Positions 1-8,301 of a stretch of 64,000 bases of DNA are shown here, piece by piece. The DNA is from Myxococcales bacterium. GTDB lineage: Bacteria; Myxococcota_A; Polyangia; Polyangiales; Polyangiaceae. A program made the position numbers and the translations under genes. The stretch spans positions 62,001 to 126,000 of the forward strand of contig JAEUKE010000153.1 in assembly GCA_016794345.1 (NCBI GenBank), given 5' to 3'. The number at the start of each line of letters is the position of its first letter. The first letter of the stretch is position 1. Under the pieces are notes generated by a model. That model saw only the letters and a list, made by a program, of their open reading frames with translations. It did not search any database and was not told the DNA's origin.

Positions 1-418
1 CGGTGACCCCGAGCGCGTCCGCTCGGATGCGGAGGTTCGTGTCCATCGTGACGAAGACCGTGGGCTTGTCGGGGTCTTTGTCGCGGACGTCGATGGCGGT
101 CTGCAAGATCGCCTGGTCCTGCGACTTCTTGTCGAAGCCGACCGCGAGCGTCGGCCGCTTCTCGGGGATCCAGATGCGCAGCGTGCCCCCGCCCTCGAGC
201 GGCACCCCGCGCGAGAGCGAGCCCTCGTCGCCGCGCTGCTCGTCGAGGAGGCGCGAGATGGTGCGCGCGTTCCGCCCGCGCTCCGTGGTCTCTCGCTTGA
301 ACTGGTCCACCTCCTCGATGACGTAGATGGGGAGGATGACGTCGTTGTCCTCGAACTTGAAGAGCGCCCGAGGGTCGTGTAGCAACACGTTCGTATCGAG
401 TACGTAGTTTTTCTTCAT
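1..418 (-). CDS. PIN-domain/PhoH-like ATPase, N-terminal part (partial)
   Basis: The reverse strand reads an uninterrupted N-terminal 139 residues from an ATG at 418; the gene runs off the left edge of the window. The start (KKNYVLDTNVLLHDP) with Asp8 in a DTN motif, then an acidic VIEEVDQF segment and a later VFVTMDTN segment, are the acidic clusters of a PIN nuclease fold. This arrangement is that of the PhoH2 family, where an N-terminal PIN RNase precedes a PhoH RNA helicase/ATPase; that second half would lie outside the window, so it is inferred. The start codon overlaps the stop of the transhydrogenase gene (ATGA at 415-418), so the two are probably co-transcribed and coupled in translation. 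Confidence 0.8.
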   Translation of the reverse strand, partial: MKKNYVLDTNVLLHDPRALFKFEDNDVILPIYVIEEVDQFKRETTERGRNARTISRLLDEQRGDEGSLSRGVPLEGGGTLRIWIPEKRPTLAVGFDKKSQDQAILQTAIDVRDKDPDKPTVFVTMDTNLRIRADALGVT

Positions 419-1815
419 TCAGGCCACCGCATGAGCGCGTCGTGCGCCGCGTGCTTGATGCACTCCGAGAGGGTGGGATAGTTGAAGACGGCGCCGTCGA
501 CCGCGTCGACCGTCGCGCCGGTGCCGATGAGCACCTGCCCGATGTGGATCAGCTCGGTGGCATGATCGCCGATCGCGTGCGCGCCGACGAGCTTGCGTGA
601 CCCGCGCTCGAAGACGAGCTTCACGAAGCCCATCGAGAAGCCGTTGATCTTCGCGCGCGCGTTGTGGTCGAAGTCGCCCTTCCCGGCGACCACGTCGAGC
701 CCTTTTTCTATGGCATCCTCCTCGGAGAGACCGACACACGATACCTCGGGGATCGTGTAGATGCCGTAAGGAAGCAGCTTGGAGAGGCTGCTCTCTTGGG
801 GCGACGCTGGTTTCCCACCGAACGCGTACCGGACGGCGAGCCTCCCCTGCTCCATGCTCGTCGAGGCGAGGGCAGGGAACCCGATCACGTCGCCGGCCGC
901 CAGGATGCTCGGCACCGACGAGCGGAACTGCTCGTCCACCGCGACCGAGCCGCGGACGCCGAGCTTCACCCCAACCTCCTCCAGGCAGAGGCCGGTCGTC
1001 GCGCCGCTGCGCCCGCCGCAGAAGAGGAGCTTGTCGCAGAGGACGCGCCCCCCGCGTTTGAGCGTGACGACCATCCGGCCGTGCTCCCGCGCGATCTTCT
1101 CGGGCGAGTCCTCGAATCGGACGTCGACCCCCATCGCGACGAACGAGACGCGCAGGGCCTCGCTCATGTCCCGATCGAGGAAGGGCAGGAGCTCGTTGCG
1201 CTTGTCGACGAGCGTGACCTTCACGCCGAGCGACGCGAAGATGGAGGCGTATTCGCAGCCGATGACCCCGCCGCCGAGCACGACGAGCTCCTTCGGCATG
1301 CTCTCGAGCTGGAGGATGGTGTCGCTGTCCTCCACGTCCGGGTCGCCCCAGGGGATCTCGGGCGGTCGGAACGGCACCGAGCCGGTGGCCACGAGGATGC
1401 GCTCGCCCGAGACGACGCGCTCGCCGTGCTCGCTGTCGATGCGGACCTCGTGTGGTCCCGAGACCCTCGCCGATCCTCGGACCAGCTCGATCCCCGCAGC
1501 GGAGAACGCGCGCTTGATGCGCTCGACCTCGAGCCGCACGACGGCCTTCTTTCGCGAGAGGAGCTTGGGGACGAAAAGCGACTCGTCGATCGTGACGCCG
1601 ACGCCGTAGACCTCGCGGTGCTCGCGGCCGGAGAGGAAGACCGCGGTCTCGCGCAGCGTCTTCGAAGGCAACGTCCCCGTGTGCACGGCCGCCCCGCCCG
1701 GCTCCGGGGCTCGCTCCACCACGAGGGCGCGTCTGCCGAGGCTCGCCGCGGCGACGGCCCCGCGCTCCCCGGCGGGTCCGGAGCCGATGACGATCAAGTC
1801 GTAGTCGTGGGCCAC
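415..1815 (-). CDS. sthA: Soluble (Si-specific) NAD(P)+ transhydrogenase
   Basis: A flavoprotein of 466 residues that exchanges reducing equivalents between NADPH and NAD+ in the cytoplasm. It begins with GTG at 1815. The N-terminal dinucleotide fold is IVIGSGPAGE, the second is VVLGGGVIGCEYASIFASLG, the FAD-binding AAGDVIGFPALAS segment follows, and the C-terminal dimerisation domain ends in FNYPTLSECIKHAAHDAL, all very close to E. coli SthA in order and length. The region that holds the redox disulfide in lipoamide dehydrogenase reads GGAAVHTGTLPSK, with no cysteine. E. coli SthA keeps one Cys there and also lacks the disulfide, which supports SthA over Lpd. Its stop overlaps the PIN/PhoH start. 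Confidence 0.88.
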   Translation of the reverse strand: MAHDYDLIVIGSGPAGERGAVAAASLGRRALVVERAPEPGGAAVHTGTLPSKTLRETAVFLSGREHREVYGVGVTIDESLFVPKLLSRKKAVVRLEVERIKRAFSAAGIELVRGSARVSGPHEVRIDSEHGERVVSGERILVATGSVPFRPPEIPWGDPDVEDSDTILQLESMPKELVVLGGGVIGCEYASIFASLGVKVTLVDKRNELLPFLDRDMSEALRVSFVAMGVDVRFEDSPEKIAREHGRMVVTLKRGGRVLCDKLLFCGGRSGATTGLCLEEVGVKLGVRGSVAVDEQFRSSVPSILAAGDVIGFPALASTSMEQGRLAVRYAFGGKPASPQESSLSKLLPYGIYTIPEVSCVGLSEEDAIEKGLDVVAGKGDFDHNARAKINGFSMGFVKLVFERGSRKLVGAHAIGDHATELIHIGQVLIGTGATVDAVDGAVFNYPTLSECIKHAAHDALMRWPE

Positions 1816-1910
1816 GCCCCGCCGAGGGTAGTACAGATCCCACGTGGGGCTGGGGAGAACTTGTCCCCCACCGGAGGGGAGGGCGCCATGTAGTATCCGC
1901 GGACACGGAC

Positions 1911-2429
1911 GTGGCCACCGAACCGCGCGAAGACCAGGAGCACGCGCCGCCTCTCACGTTGCGAGACGCCCGCGACGCCGACGCCGACGCCGTCATCGCG
2001 CTCATCGGCTCGGTGTTCGCGGAGTACCCCGGTGTCATCCTCGACGTGGACGGCGAGATCCCCGAGCTTCGGCGGATCGCCAGCTGGGCGCGCGACGCCG
2101 GCGGCACGTTCTGGGTGGCCGAGCGGCAGGGACGGATCGTGGGGATGTGCGGCGTCACGGCCACGGCGCACCCAGGCAGCTTCGAGCTGAAGAAGCTCTA
2201 CGTCGCCCGGACCGAGCGCCGGAGCGGCCTCGGCGCCACGTTCCTCGCCCGGGTCGAGTCCTTCGCCTCCGAGCGCGGCGCGCGCCACCTGGAGCTCTGG
2301 AGCGACGTGAAGTTCGAGACGGCTCATCGCTTCTACGAGAGGCGCGGCTTCATCCGCGGCGCCACGCGCCGCCTCGGGGACAAGAGCGACACCGTGGAGT
2401 ACCACTTCCGAAAGGAGCTCGCGAAATGA
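1911..2429 (+). CDS. GNAT-family N-acetyltransferase
   Basis: 172 residues starting at GTG 1911. Residues about 15-165 form a GNAT fold: an N-terminal LRDARDADADAVIALI segment, FWVAERQGRIVGMCGV strands, then ELKKLYVARTERRSGLGATFL, where R-R-S-G-L-G is the acetyl-CoA pyrophosphate loop, and a late HRFYERRGF segment typical of the family. The acceptor is unknown. The stop overlaps the start of the acyl-CoA synthetase gene (ATGA at 2426-2429), so the two form an operon with the S9 peptidase downstream. The upstream gap of 95 bp to the divergent sthA gene must hold both promoters; no clear consensus was seen there. Confidence 0.85.
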   Translation: MATEPREDQEHAPPLTLRDARDADADAVIALIGSVFAEYPGVILDVDGEIPELRRIASWARDAGGTFWVAERQGRIVGMCGVTATAHPGSFELKKLYVARTERRSGLGATFLARVESFASERGARHLELWSDVKFETAHRFYERRGFIRGATRRLGDKSDTVEYHFRKELAK

Positions 2430-4237
2430 GGTCTCGTTCTCGCGCTGCGCTGTCTTTCCTCGGCACGCTACCGAGCCGCGTGCGCGGGGCCCTCGACGTC
2501 ATGACGCAGGACCCGGTCGGCCCCGCCAACCTCGCCGACAAGCTGGAGGATTGGGCCGACCGTGACCCGGAGCGGATCTACATCCTCTTCGAGAAGCAGC
2601 GGATCACGTTCGGGGAGATGCGAGACCGGGTCCGGCGGCGAGCGGCCTCGCTCGCCTCGGCGGGCGTGCGCCGAGGCGACTCGGTCGCGGTGATGATGCA
2701 CAACGCACCCGAGCTGCTCGTGAACGCTTTTGCCATCGCCCGGCTCGGCGCCGTGGTGAGCCTCATCAACACCAACCTCACGCACGACAGCCTGCGCCAC
2801 GCGATCCTCCAGACGAGCCCGCGCGCGATCGTCGCGGGCCGCGGCGAGCTGCCCGCCGTCCGCGAGGCGCTCGGCGCCGGTCTGGCCGGGCTCTCGGTCT
2901 TCTGGGAGGAGACGCGCGCCGGCCACGGCACGGAGGACACGAGCGGCGCCAGGGAGATCGCGGCGCTCGACGCCGAGCCCCTCCCCCTGCCCGACCCGGT
3001 CGTGACGCTGGGCGACGATCTCTACGCGTACATCTTCACGTCCGGCACGACGGGCCTGCCCAAGGCCGGCAAGATCACCCACGCGCGCGCGTTCACCGCG
3101 GCCTACGGGTTCGGCCGCTTCACCCTCGGCCTGGGCGAAGGCGACGTCCTCTACGTGTGCCTCCCGCTGTTCCACAGCTCCGGGTTCCTGATCGGCGCCG
3201 GGTCGACGCTGCTGACCGGGACGACCCTCGCCCTCGCCCGGAGGCTCAGCGTGAGCCGGTTCTGGGACGACGTCTGCGACCACGAGGCGACCGCGTTCGT
3301 CTACATCGGCGAGGTCTGCCGGTACCTGGTGAACGCGCCGCCCCACCCGCGCGAGCGCTCGCACAAGCTCACGCGCATCGTCGGCAACGGGATGCGGCCC
3401 GACGTGTGGCAGACCTTCGTCGAGCGGTTCTCGCCGGGGCTCGTGCACGAGTTCTACGGCGCGACCGAGGGCAACGTGAACATGACGAATCTGTTTGGCA
3501 TCTCCGGCTCGGTCGGCCGGATGCCGCCTTTCCCCTGGCTCGACAACGCCTTCCTGGCAAAGTTCGATCGCGATCGCGAGGTCCCCCTGCGCGACGCGCG
3601 CGGCCTGTGTATCCCGTGCAAGCCCGGGGAGGTCGGCGAGCTCCTCGGGCGGATCGACCCGAGCCGCGTGACGATGCGCTTCGACGGCTACCTCGGTGAC
3701 TCGGCGACCGACTCGAAGATCCTCCGCGACGTGAAGGCGCCCGGGGACGCCTACTTTCGCTCCGGGGACCTCTTGAAGAAGGACCGCCTCGGCTTCTATT
3801 ACTTCGTCGACCGGATCGGCGACACGTTCCGCTGGAAGGGCGAAAACGTCTCGACGAACGAGGTGGCGGACGTCGTCATGCGCCACCCGGTGGTCGAGCT
3901 GGCCAACGTCTACGGCGTCGCCGTGCCGAGGGCCGACGGCCGCGCGGGCATGGCGGCCATCCTGCTTATGCCGGGGAAACACTTCGAGCCGCAGTCGTTC
4001 TACGAACACGTCATGGGGGCGCTGCCGAGCTATGCGGCGCCCTGTTTCGTCAGGCTCCTGGGCGAGGCCAACGTGACCGCGACCTTCAAGCTGAAGAAGA
4101 CGGACCTCATGGCGGACGGGATCGATCCACGCAAGACGACGGATCTCCTCTTTTATCGCGACGACCGCGGGCGGACCTTCGAGCTGCTCGACGAGCGCGC
4201 CTACGACGCCCTCGAGCGGGGCGATCTCAAGCCATGA
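2426..4237 (+). CDS. Long/very-long-chain acyl-CoA synthetase (FadD6/FATP type)
   Basis: 603 residues from the ATG at 2426. It belongs to the adenylate-forming superfamily and would activate fatty acids with ATP and CoA. The ATP-binding P-loop IFTSGTTGLPKAGK lies at about residues 204-217, the YGATEGNVN motif at about 344-352, and the YFRSGDLL and DRIGDTFRWKGENVS motifs follow. The combination of TEGN and FRWKGENV is characteristic of the FATP/very-long-chain group rather than classical FadD. Both ends overlap neighbours by 4 bp (GNAT upstream, S9 peptidase downstream), so the three are one operon. An earlier in-frame start is possible because the frame is open upstream, but the ATGA overlap supports this one. 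Confidence 0.87.
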   Translation: MRSRSRAALSFLGTLPSRVRGALDVMTQDPVGPANLADKLEDWADRDPERIYILFEKQRITFGEMRDRVRRRAASLASAGVRRGDSVAVMMHNAPELLVNAFAIARLGAVVSLINTNLTHDSLRHAILQTSPRAIVAGRGELPAVREALGAGLAGLSVFWEETRAGHGTEDTSGAREIAALDAEPLPLPDPVVTLGDDLYAYIFTSGTTGLPKAGKITHARAFTAAYGFGRFTLGLGEGDVLYVCLPLFHSSGFLIGAGSTLLTGTTLALARRLSVSRFWDDVCDHEATAFVYIGEVCRYLVNAPPHPRERSHKLTRIVGNGMRPDVWQTFVERFSPGLVHEFYGATEGNVNMTNLFGISGSVGRMPPFPWLDNAFLAKFDRDREVPLRDARGLCIPCKPGEVGELLGRIDPSRVTMRFDGYLGDSATDSKILRDVKAPGDAYFRSGDLLKKDRLGFYYFVDRIGDTFRWKGENVSTNEVADVVMRHPVVELANVYGVAVPRADGRAGMAAILLMPGKHFEPQSFYEHVMGALPSYAAPCFVRLLGEANVTATFKLKKTDLMADGIDPRKTTDLLFYRDDRGRTFELLDERAYDALERGDLKP

Positions 4238-6114
4238 GCACCGAGCGCCCCTTCGGGACCTGGAGCTCGCCCATCACACCGGCGCTGATGGCGCGAGGGG
4301 GGACGCGGCTCGCCTTCCCCGACGTCCTCGCGGACGGGACGCTCTCCTGGATCGAGTCACGTCCCGCCGAAGGGGGTCGATCCGTGCTCGTCCAGCTGGC
4401 GCCCGGAGCCGAGGCGCACGACACCCTCGCCGCCCCACACAGCGCGCGCACGCGTGTCCACGAGTACGGCGGGCGCGCGCACCTCGCCCTGCCCGGCGCG
4501 CTCTATTTCGTCGAGGCGAAGGGAGGCGGCCTCTTCCGAGGGACCGCGGACGGTCAGGCCTCCGCGATCGGGGAGGCCAGCGGGGTTCGGCTGGCCGAGC
4601 TCGTGAGCGATCCGGGTCGCCACCGCCTGCTCTGCGTGGGCGAGCAAGAGCGCGAGGGAGGCGAGCCCGAAAACGGGATCGTCGCCGTGTCGCTGCGAGA
4701 CGGGACGGTCGACTGGGTCGCGCGTGGCCACGACTTCTTCGCCGCGCCGTCGCTCGGCCCGAGCGGGGACCGGCTCGCGTTCCTGGCCTGGGATCACCCG
4801 ACGATGGCGTGGGACGCCGCCGCGCTCTACGTCGCGGACGTGCTCGCGGACGGCACGATCGGCGCGCCCGAGCGGATCTGCGGCGGCGCGACCGGCGCGG
4901 CCTTCCAGCCCACGTGGAGCCCGGCGGGCGAGCTCTACTTCGCCCTCGAGGACGGCGAGCGCTGGACGCTCCACCGGCTCGCGAGCGGCCGCGCCGAGCG
5001 CGTCTGTGACGCCGGGGTCGAGCTCGGGGCGCCGCTCTGGAACCTCGGCACACGCCTCTTCGCCTTCTCCGACGCGCGCACCGTGATCGCGACCGGCCTC
5101 TGGCAGGGCCGCTCCAAAATCGTGCGGATCGACACCGAGACGGGGCGCTGCGAGACGATCACCGACGAGCTTTCCCACGTGGGCGAGCTCGCCTGCAACG
5201 GCGCGACGGCGCTCGCGCTCTGTGGCTGGGCCGGCGGGGGCTCGCGCCTCGTCGCGATCGACCTCCGCAGCGGGGCGCTCTCCGTCGTGCGCGACGTGCT
5301 CGAGGGCGTGCTCGACCAGGCCTTCGTCTCCAAGCCCGAGGCCATTTCCTATCCGACGTCGCGTGGGGACGTCGCCCACGCCAATCTCTATCGACCCCGG
5401 AGCCCCGATTTCCACGCGCCAGCCGGCGCCCGCCCGCCGGTGGTCGTCCTCGCGCACGGGGGTCCAACCGGCTGCGCCAACACGGAGACCCAGCTCTCCG
5501 TCCAGTTCTGGACCACGCGTGGCTTCGCGGTGCTCGACGTCAACTACCGCGGCTCGACGGGCTTCGGCCGCACCTACCGCGAGATGCTCCGCGGCCAATG
5601 GGGCGTCCTCGACGTGGACGACTGCGTGGCCGGCGTGCGCCACCTGACCGAGCGCGGGGAGATCGACCCTTCTCGCGCGATCATCCGCGGAGGGAGCGCG
5701 GGCGGCTACACCGTGCTCCAGGCGCTGACGGACCACGACGTGTTCCGGGCCGCCGCCTGTCACTACGGCCCGAGCGACCCGCGCACCTTCGTGAGCGAGA
5801 CGCACAAGTTCGAGAAACACTACGAGAAGTACCTCTTCGGCGAGGGGGAGGCGTGTGCGCGCGCGCTCGAGGAGCGCGCGCCGATCCGCAAGGTGGAGCA
5901 CATCCGCGCCCCCGTGATCTTCTTCCAGGGCCTGGAGGACCCGGCCGTCGTGCCGTCGCAGACGTCGCGCGTGTACGACGCCCTCGAGGCGCGAGGGATC
6001 GAGACCGAGTACCACGGCTACGCAGGCGAGCAGCACGGCTTCCGGAAGGCCGCGACGATCGAGGACGTCTGGCAGAAGGAGCTCGCGTTTTACCAGCGCG
6101 TGCTCGGGCTCTGA
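4234..6114 (+). CDS. S9 family prolyl oligopeptidase-like serine peptidase
   Basis: 626 residues. The N-terminal part (about 1-370) has the repeated strand pattern of a beta-propeller (segments such as LYFVEAKGGGLFRG and PTWSPAGELYFAL). The C-terminal part (about 380-626) is an alpha/beta hydrolase with VVVLAHGGPTG, the nucleophile elbow GGSAGGYT (Ser488), a candidate acid in GLEDPAVVP (Asp569) and the catalytic His in GEQHGF (His601). This matches acylaminoacyl-peptidase/dipeptidyl aminopeptidases. There is no signal peptide, so it is probably cytoplasmic. The start overlaps the acyl-CoA synthetase stop (ATGA at 4234-4237). Confidence 0.9.
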   Translation: MSTERPFGTWSSPITPALMARGGTRLAFPDVLADGTLSWIESRPAEGGRSVLVQLAPGAEAHDTLAAPHSARTRVHEYGGRAHLALPGALYFVEAKGGGLFRGTADGQASAIGEASGVRLAELVSDPGRHRLLCVGEQEREGGEPENGIVAVSLRDGTVDWVARGHDFFAAPSLGPSGDRLAFLAWDHPTMAWDAAALYVADVLADGTIGAPERICGGATGAAFQPTWSPAGELYFALEDGERWTLHRLASGRAERVCDAGVELGAPLWNLGTRLFAFSDARTVIATGLWQGRSKIVRIDTETGRCETITDELSHVGELACNGATALALCGWAGGGSRLVAIDLRSGALSVVRDVLEGVLDQAFVSKPEAISYPTSRGDVAHANLYRPRSPDFHAPAGARPPVVVLAHGGPTGCANTETQLSVQFWTTRGFAVLDVNYRGSTGFGRTYREMLRGQWGVLDVDDCVAGVRHLTERGEIDPSRAIIRGGSAGGYTVLQALTDHDVFRAAACHYGPSDPRTFVSETHKFEKHYEKYLFGEGEACARALEERAPIRKVEHIRAPVIFFQGLEDPAVVPSQTSRVYDALEARGIETEYHGYAGEQHGFRKAATIEDVWQKELAFYQRVLGL

Positions 6115-6148
6115 GCCGACCGCTGAAAGGCTGCTCGACGGCTTCTCC

Positions 6149-6165
6149 GCGGCACGTCGTGCCGC
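6149..6165. terminator. GC-rich hairpin after the S9 peptidase gene
   Basis: A perfect 7-bp inverted repeat (GCGGCAC, loop GTC, GTGCCGC) lies 35 nt after the S9 peptidase stop and 13 nt before the next start codon. It has no T-tract, so it could be a weak terminator or a structure in the leader of the following gene. Confidence 0.35.
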
Positions 6166-6178
6166 TACGTCCCCAGCC

Positions 6179-6835
6179 ATGAAGGAGAGTCGCCGGAGAG
6201 ACCTCACACGCGCCTTCGTCACGTTGGCGCTCTCTGGCGGCTGCACCGTGGTGCCACCACCAGGCTACGCCGAGCTCACCGAGACAACCGAGGCCGAGAA
6301 GATCGTCGCGACCCCGCTGCGCATGTTTGGTTGTGCACCGTGGTCGTACGATCTGCCCGACGGTGGCCAAGCCGTCGTGGCGTCCAACGCCGGAGACGAC
6401 TTGCTCGACGACGCGTTCGCCTTTCGCGTCTCGACCGCCGGCGTCTCGCTCCGATGCGAAGCAAACCGTCTCGGAGCCAGGCTCCGTTGTCGTGGGTCGG
6501 ACGAGCCGGCCATCCAGCTCGAGCTCGGAGCCGCGAGCGGGTGCGCCGAGCTCGACCGGATCGCGTTCTCTTCTCGGGCGTCGTGTTGGCAGGGTGTGGT
6601 CCGCGTGGGCGACACCTCGTTTCCGTTCTCCTACGGAACGGTGGAGTCGTTTCCTTTCAACCAGGTGGCCTGGCTGGACTCGAACGGGATCCCGACCTTC
6701 GCGTACGACGGCGTCGTCGAGATGCAGGTCACGCTGCATCGCGGCCCACCAGCGCAGGCGACACGAACCGGCGATGCCCTCACCGCCTCCGCGCTCGCGC
6801 TGCACTACTGGAGCCACACCACCTTCTGCGACTGA
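6179..6835 (+). CDS. Hypothetical lipoprotein
   Basis: 218 residues with a positively charged N-terminus (KESRRRDLTR), a short hydrophobic stretch and a lipobox-like LSGGC with Cys22, so it is probably an outer-membrane or periplasmic lipoprotein. The mature part has several further cysteines and no motif I recognise. It ends 38 bp from the convergent HMG-CoA reductase gene. I do not recognise the family; function unknown. Confidence 0.65.
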   Translation: MKESRRRDLTRAFVTLALSGGCTVVPPPGYAELTETTEAEKIVATPLRMFGCAPWSYDLPDGGQAVVASNAGDDLLDDAFAFRVSTAGVSLRCEANRLGARLRCRGSDEPAIQLELGAASGCAELDRIAFSSRASCWQGVVRVGDTSFPFSYGTVESFPFNQVAWLDSNGIPTFAYDGVVEMQVTLHRGPPAQATRTGDALTASALALHYWSHTTFCD

Positions 6836-6873
6836 CGTGGTGCTCCTCCTCCGAGCCTGCATCGGTGCGGCGA

Positions 6874-8139
6874 TCAGCCTCGGAGCTTCTTCAGCGCGTC
6901 CTTCGCGGCTTCGAGCGTGATCGACCGCGCGGCCACGATGACGTCCGCCACCGCCGCGACCTCCGCGCCGACCGCGCCCGCCGTCGCGGCGACGCTGCGC
7001 GCGTGGAGCGCCATGTGCCCTCGCTGGATTCCCTCGGTCGCGAGCGCCCGGAGCGCCGCGAGGTTGGAGGCGAGGCCAGCCGCCGCGGCCACCATCGCCA
7101 GCTCGCTCGCGGTCTTCACGCCCACGAGCTTGAGCGCCGCCTTCGCCCCGGGGTGCACGCGAATGGTGCCGCCGACGATCCCGAGGGCCATCGGGAGCTC
7201 GATCTTGCCTTCGAGCGCGCCCGAGGCGTTCGCGCGCCAGGTGGCCAGCGGGCGATACACGCCGCTCCGGGCGGCGTACGCGTGCGCGCCTGCCTCGACG
7301 GCCCGCCAGTCGTTGCCGGTGGCGATCACGACGGGGTCGATGCCGTTCATGATCCCCTTGTTGTGGGTCGTCGCGCGGTACGGGTCGCGCTCGGCGAAGA
7401 TCGAGGCCTCCACGATGCGATCGCGCACCTCCGCGCCCGAGAGCTCCGGCGTCGCGAGCATCTCGGCCGGCGCGGCGCAGCGCACGCGGACGCACCGGCG
7501 CTCCGCCAGGTTCGTGAGGATGCGCAGGCCCGGCCGGCCACCAGCGATCTCCGCGACGCGGCTGGAGATCGACTCGGCCATCGTGTTGACCATGTTGGCG
7601 CCCATCGCGTCGCGGCAGTCCACGTGGAGGTGCACGACGAAGAGCCCCTCCCCTCGATCGAACGACTCGATCTCGCGGGCGCCGCCGCCGAACTTCACGA
7701 TGTCGGGGAACGCGGCGTTCGCCGCGGCGAGCAGCTCCTCCGCCGACGCGGTGATCTTCGCCTTGGCCGCCGCGCCGTCCTTCACGTCCCAGAGCTGGAT
7801 CTGGGCGGTCGTGATCGGCGGGTCGGCCTCGCCTCGGAAGCCCCCGCCTTCGCGAACCATGCGAGCCGCGTTGCTCATCGCGGCAACCACGCTCGGCTCC
7901 TCCACAACCATTGGCACAATGACGTCATTGTCATTGATGCGGACGTTGAGACCGACCGCGAGCGGCAGGGCGTAGAGCCCCACCACGTTCTCGATCATCT
8001 TGTCGGCGATCTCCTGGCTGAGCCCGCCGGTCAGCGCGGCGACCTCCGCCGCGTCGAGTCCCGTCCGGCGCGCGAGCTCACCGCGCCGCTCTTCCATCGT
8101 CCGCTGATAAAAACCCGAGATTCGCGAGCCGGTTTCCAT
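6874..8139 (-). CDS. Class II hydroxymethylglutaryl-CoA reductase
   Basis: 421 residues from ATG 8139; the frame is open further upstream, but homology begins at METGSRISGFYQRT. HMG-CoA reductase interconverts HMG-CoA and mevalonate, the committed step of the mevalonate isoprenoid pathway or, in the Pseudomonas mevalonii enzyme, mevalonate breakdown. The sequence follows that class II enzyme closely: catalytic Glu81 (VVEEPS), the coenzyme-binding DAMGANMVNTM segment at 178-188, Lys261 (THNKGIMNG), Asp277 (GNDWRA) and His375 (GHMALH). Class II enzymes often use NAD(H). No other mevalonate-pathway gene is adjacent. Upstream on the same strand is an NtrC-type regulator, separated by 162 bp that includes a GC hairpin. 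Confidence 0.93.
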   Translation of the reverse strand: METGSRISGFYQRTMEERRGELARRTGLDAAEVAALTGGLSQEIADKMIENVVGLYALPLAVGLNVRINDNDVIVPMVVEEPSVVAAMSNAARMVREGGGFRGEADPPITTAQIQLWDVKDGAAAKAKITASAEELLAAANAAFPDIVKFGGGAREIESFDRGEGLFVVHLHVDCRDAMGANMVNTMAESISSRVAEIAGGRPGLRILTNLAERRCVRVRCAAPAEMLATPELSGAEVRDRIVEASIFAERDPYRATTHNKGIMNGIDPVVIATGNDWRAVEAGAHAYAARSGVYRPLATWRANASGALEGKIELPMALGIVGGTIRVHPGAKAALKLVGVKTASELAMVAAAAGLASNLAALRALATEGIQRGHMALHARSVAATAGAVGAEVAAVADVIVAARSITLEAAKDALKKLRG

Positions 8140-8195
8140 GGCGGAGCGGAAGCTGCCTGCGCTGCGCTCCGAAGTCAAAGCCGCTCCCGCCCTCT

Positions 8196-8218
8196 CCCCC
8201 TCGACGAAGTGGAGGGGG
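8196..8218. repeat. GC-rich inverted repeat between HMG-CoA reductase and the NtrC-type gene
   Basis: CCCCCTC, a 9-nt loop, GAGGGGG: a perfect 7-bp stem, followed by a further G-run. It lies in the 162-bp gap between two minus-strand genes and could terminate the NtrC-type transcript or be a dispersed extragenic repeat. There is no T-tract. Confidence 0.35.
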
Positions 8219-8301
8219 CCGGGGGGAGGAAATCGCGGAGCCGACGTCGGCCAGGAACGACACGCTTGCTGTCCCTCCACCCGCTTGACTCCCCCCAACG
8301 G

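Noticed and set aside
415..1815. Lipoamide dehydrogenase for the transhydrogenase gene
   Set aside because: The active-site disulfide is missing and the C-terminal motif fits SthA better.
419..2164. A 581-codon minus-strand frame across the transhydrogenase and acetyltransferase genes
   Set aside because: It is a shifted frame of the transhydrogenase region, rich in Arg, with no domain; the GC-rich genome produces many such frames.
7905..7935. A short palindrome near 7911-7930 (CATTGGCACAATGACGTCATTGTCATTG) as an operator
   Set aside because: It lies inside the HMG-CoA reductase coding region and is explained by its codons for the conserved INDNDVIVPMV segment.
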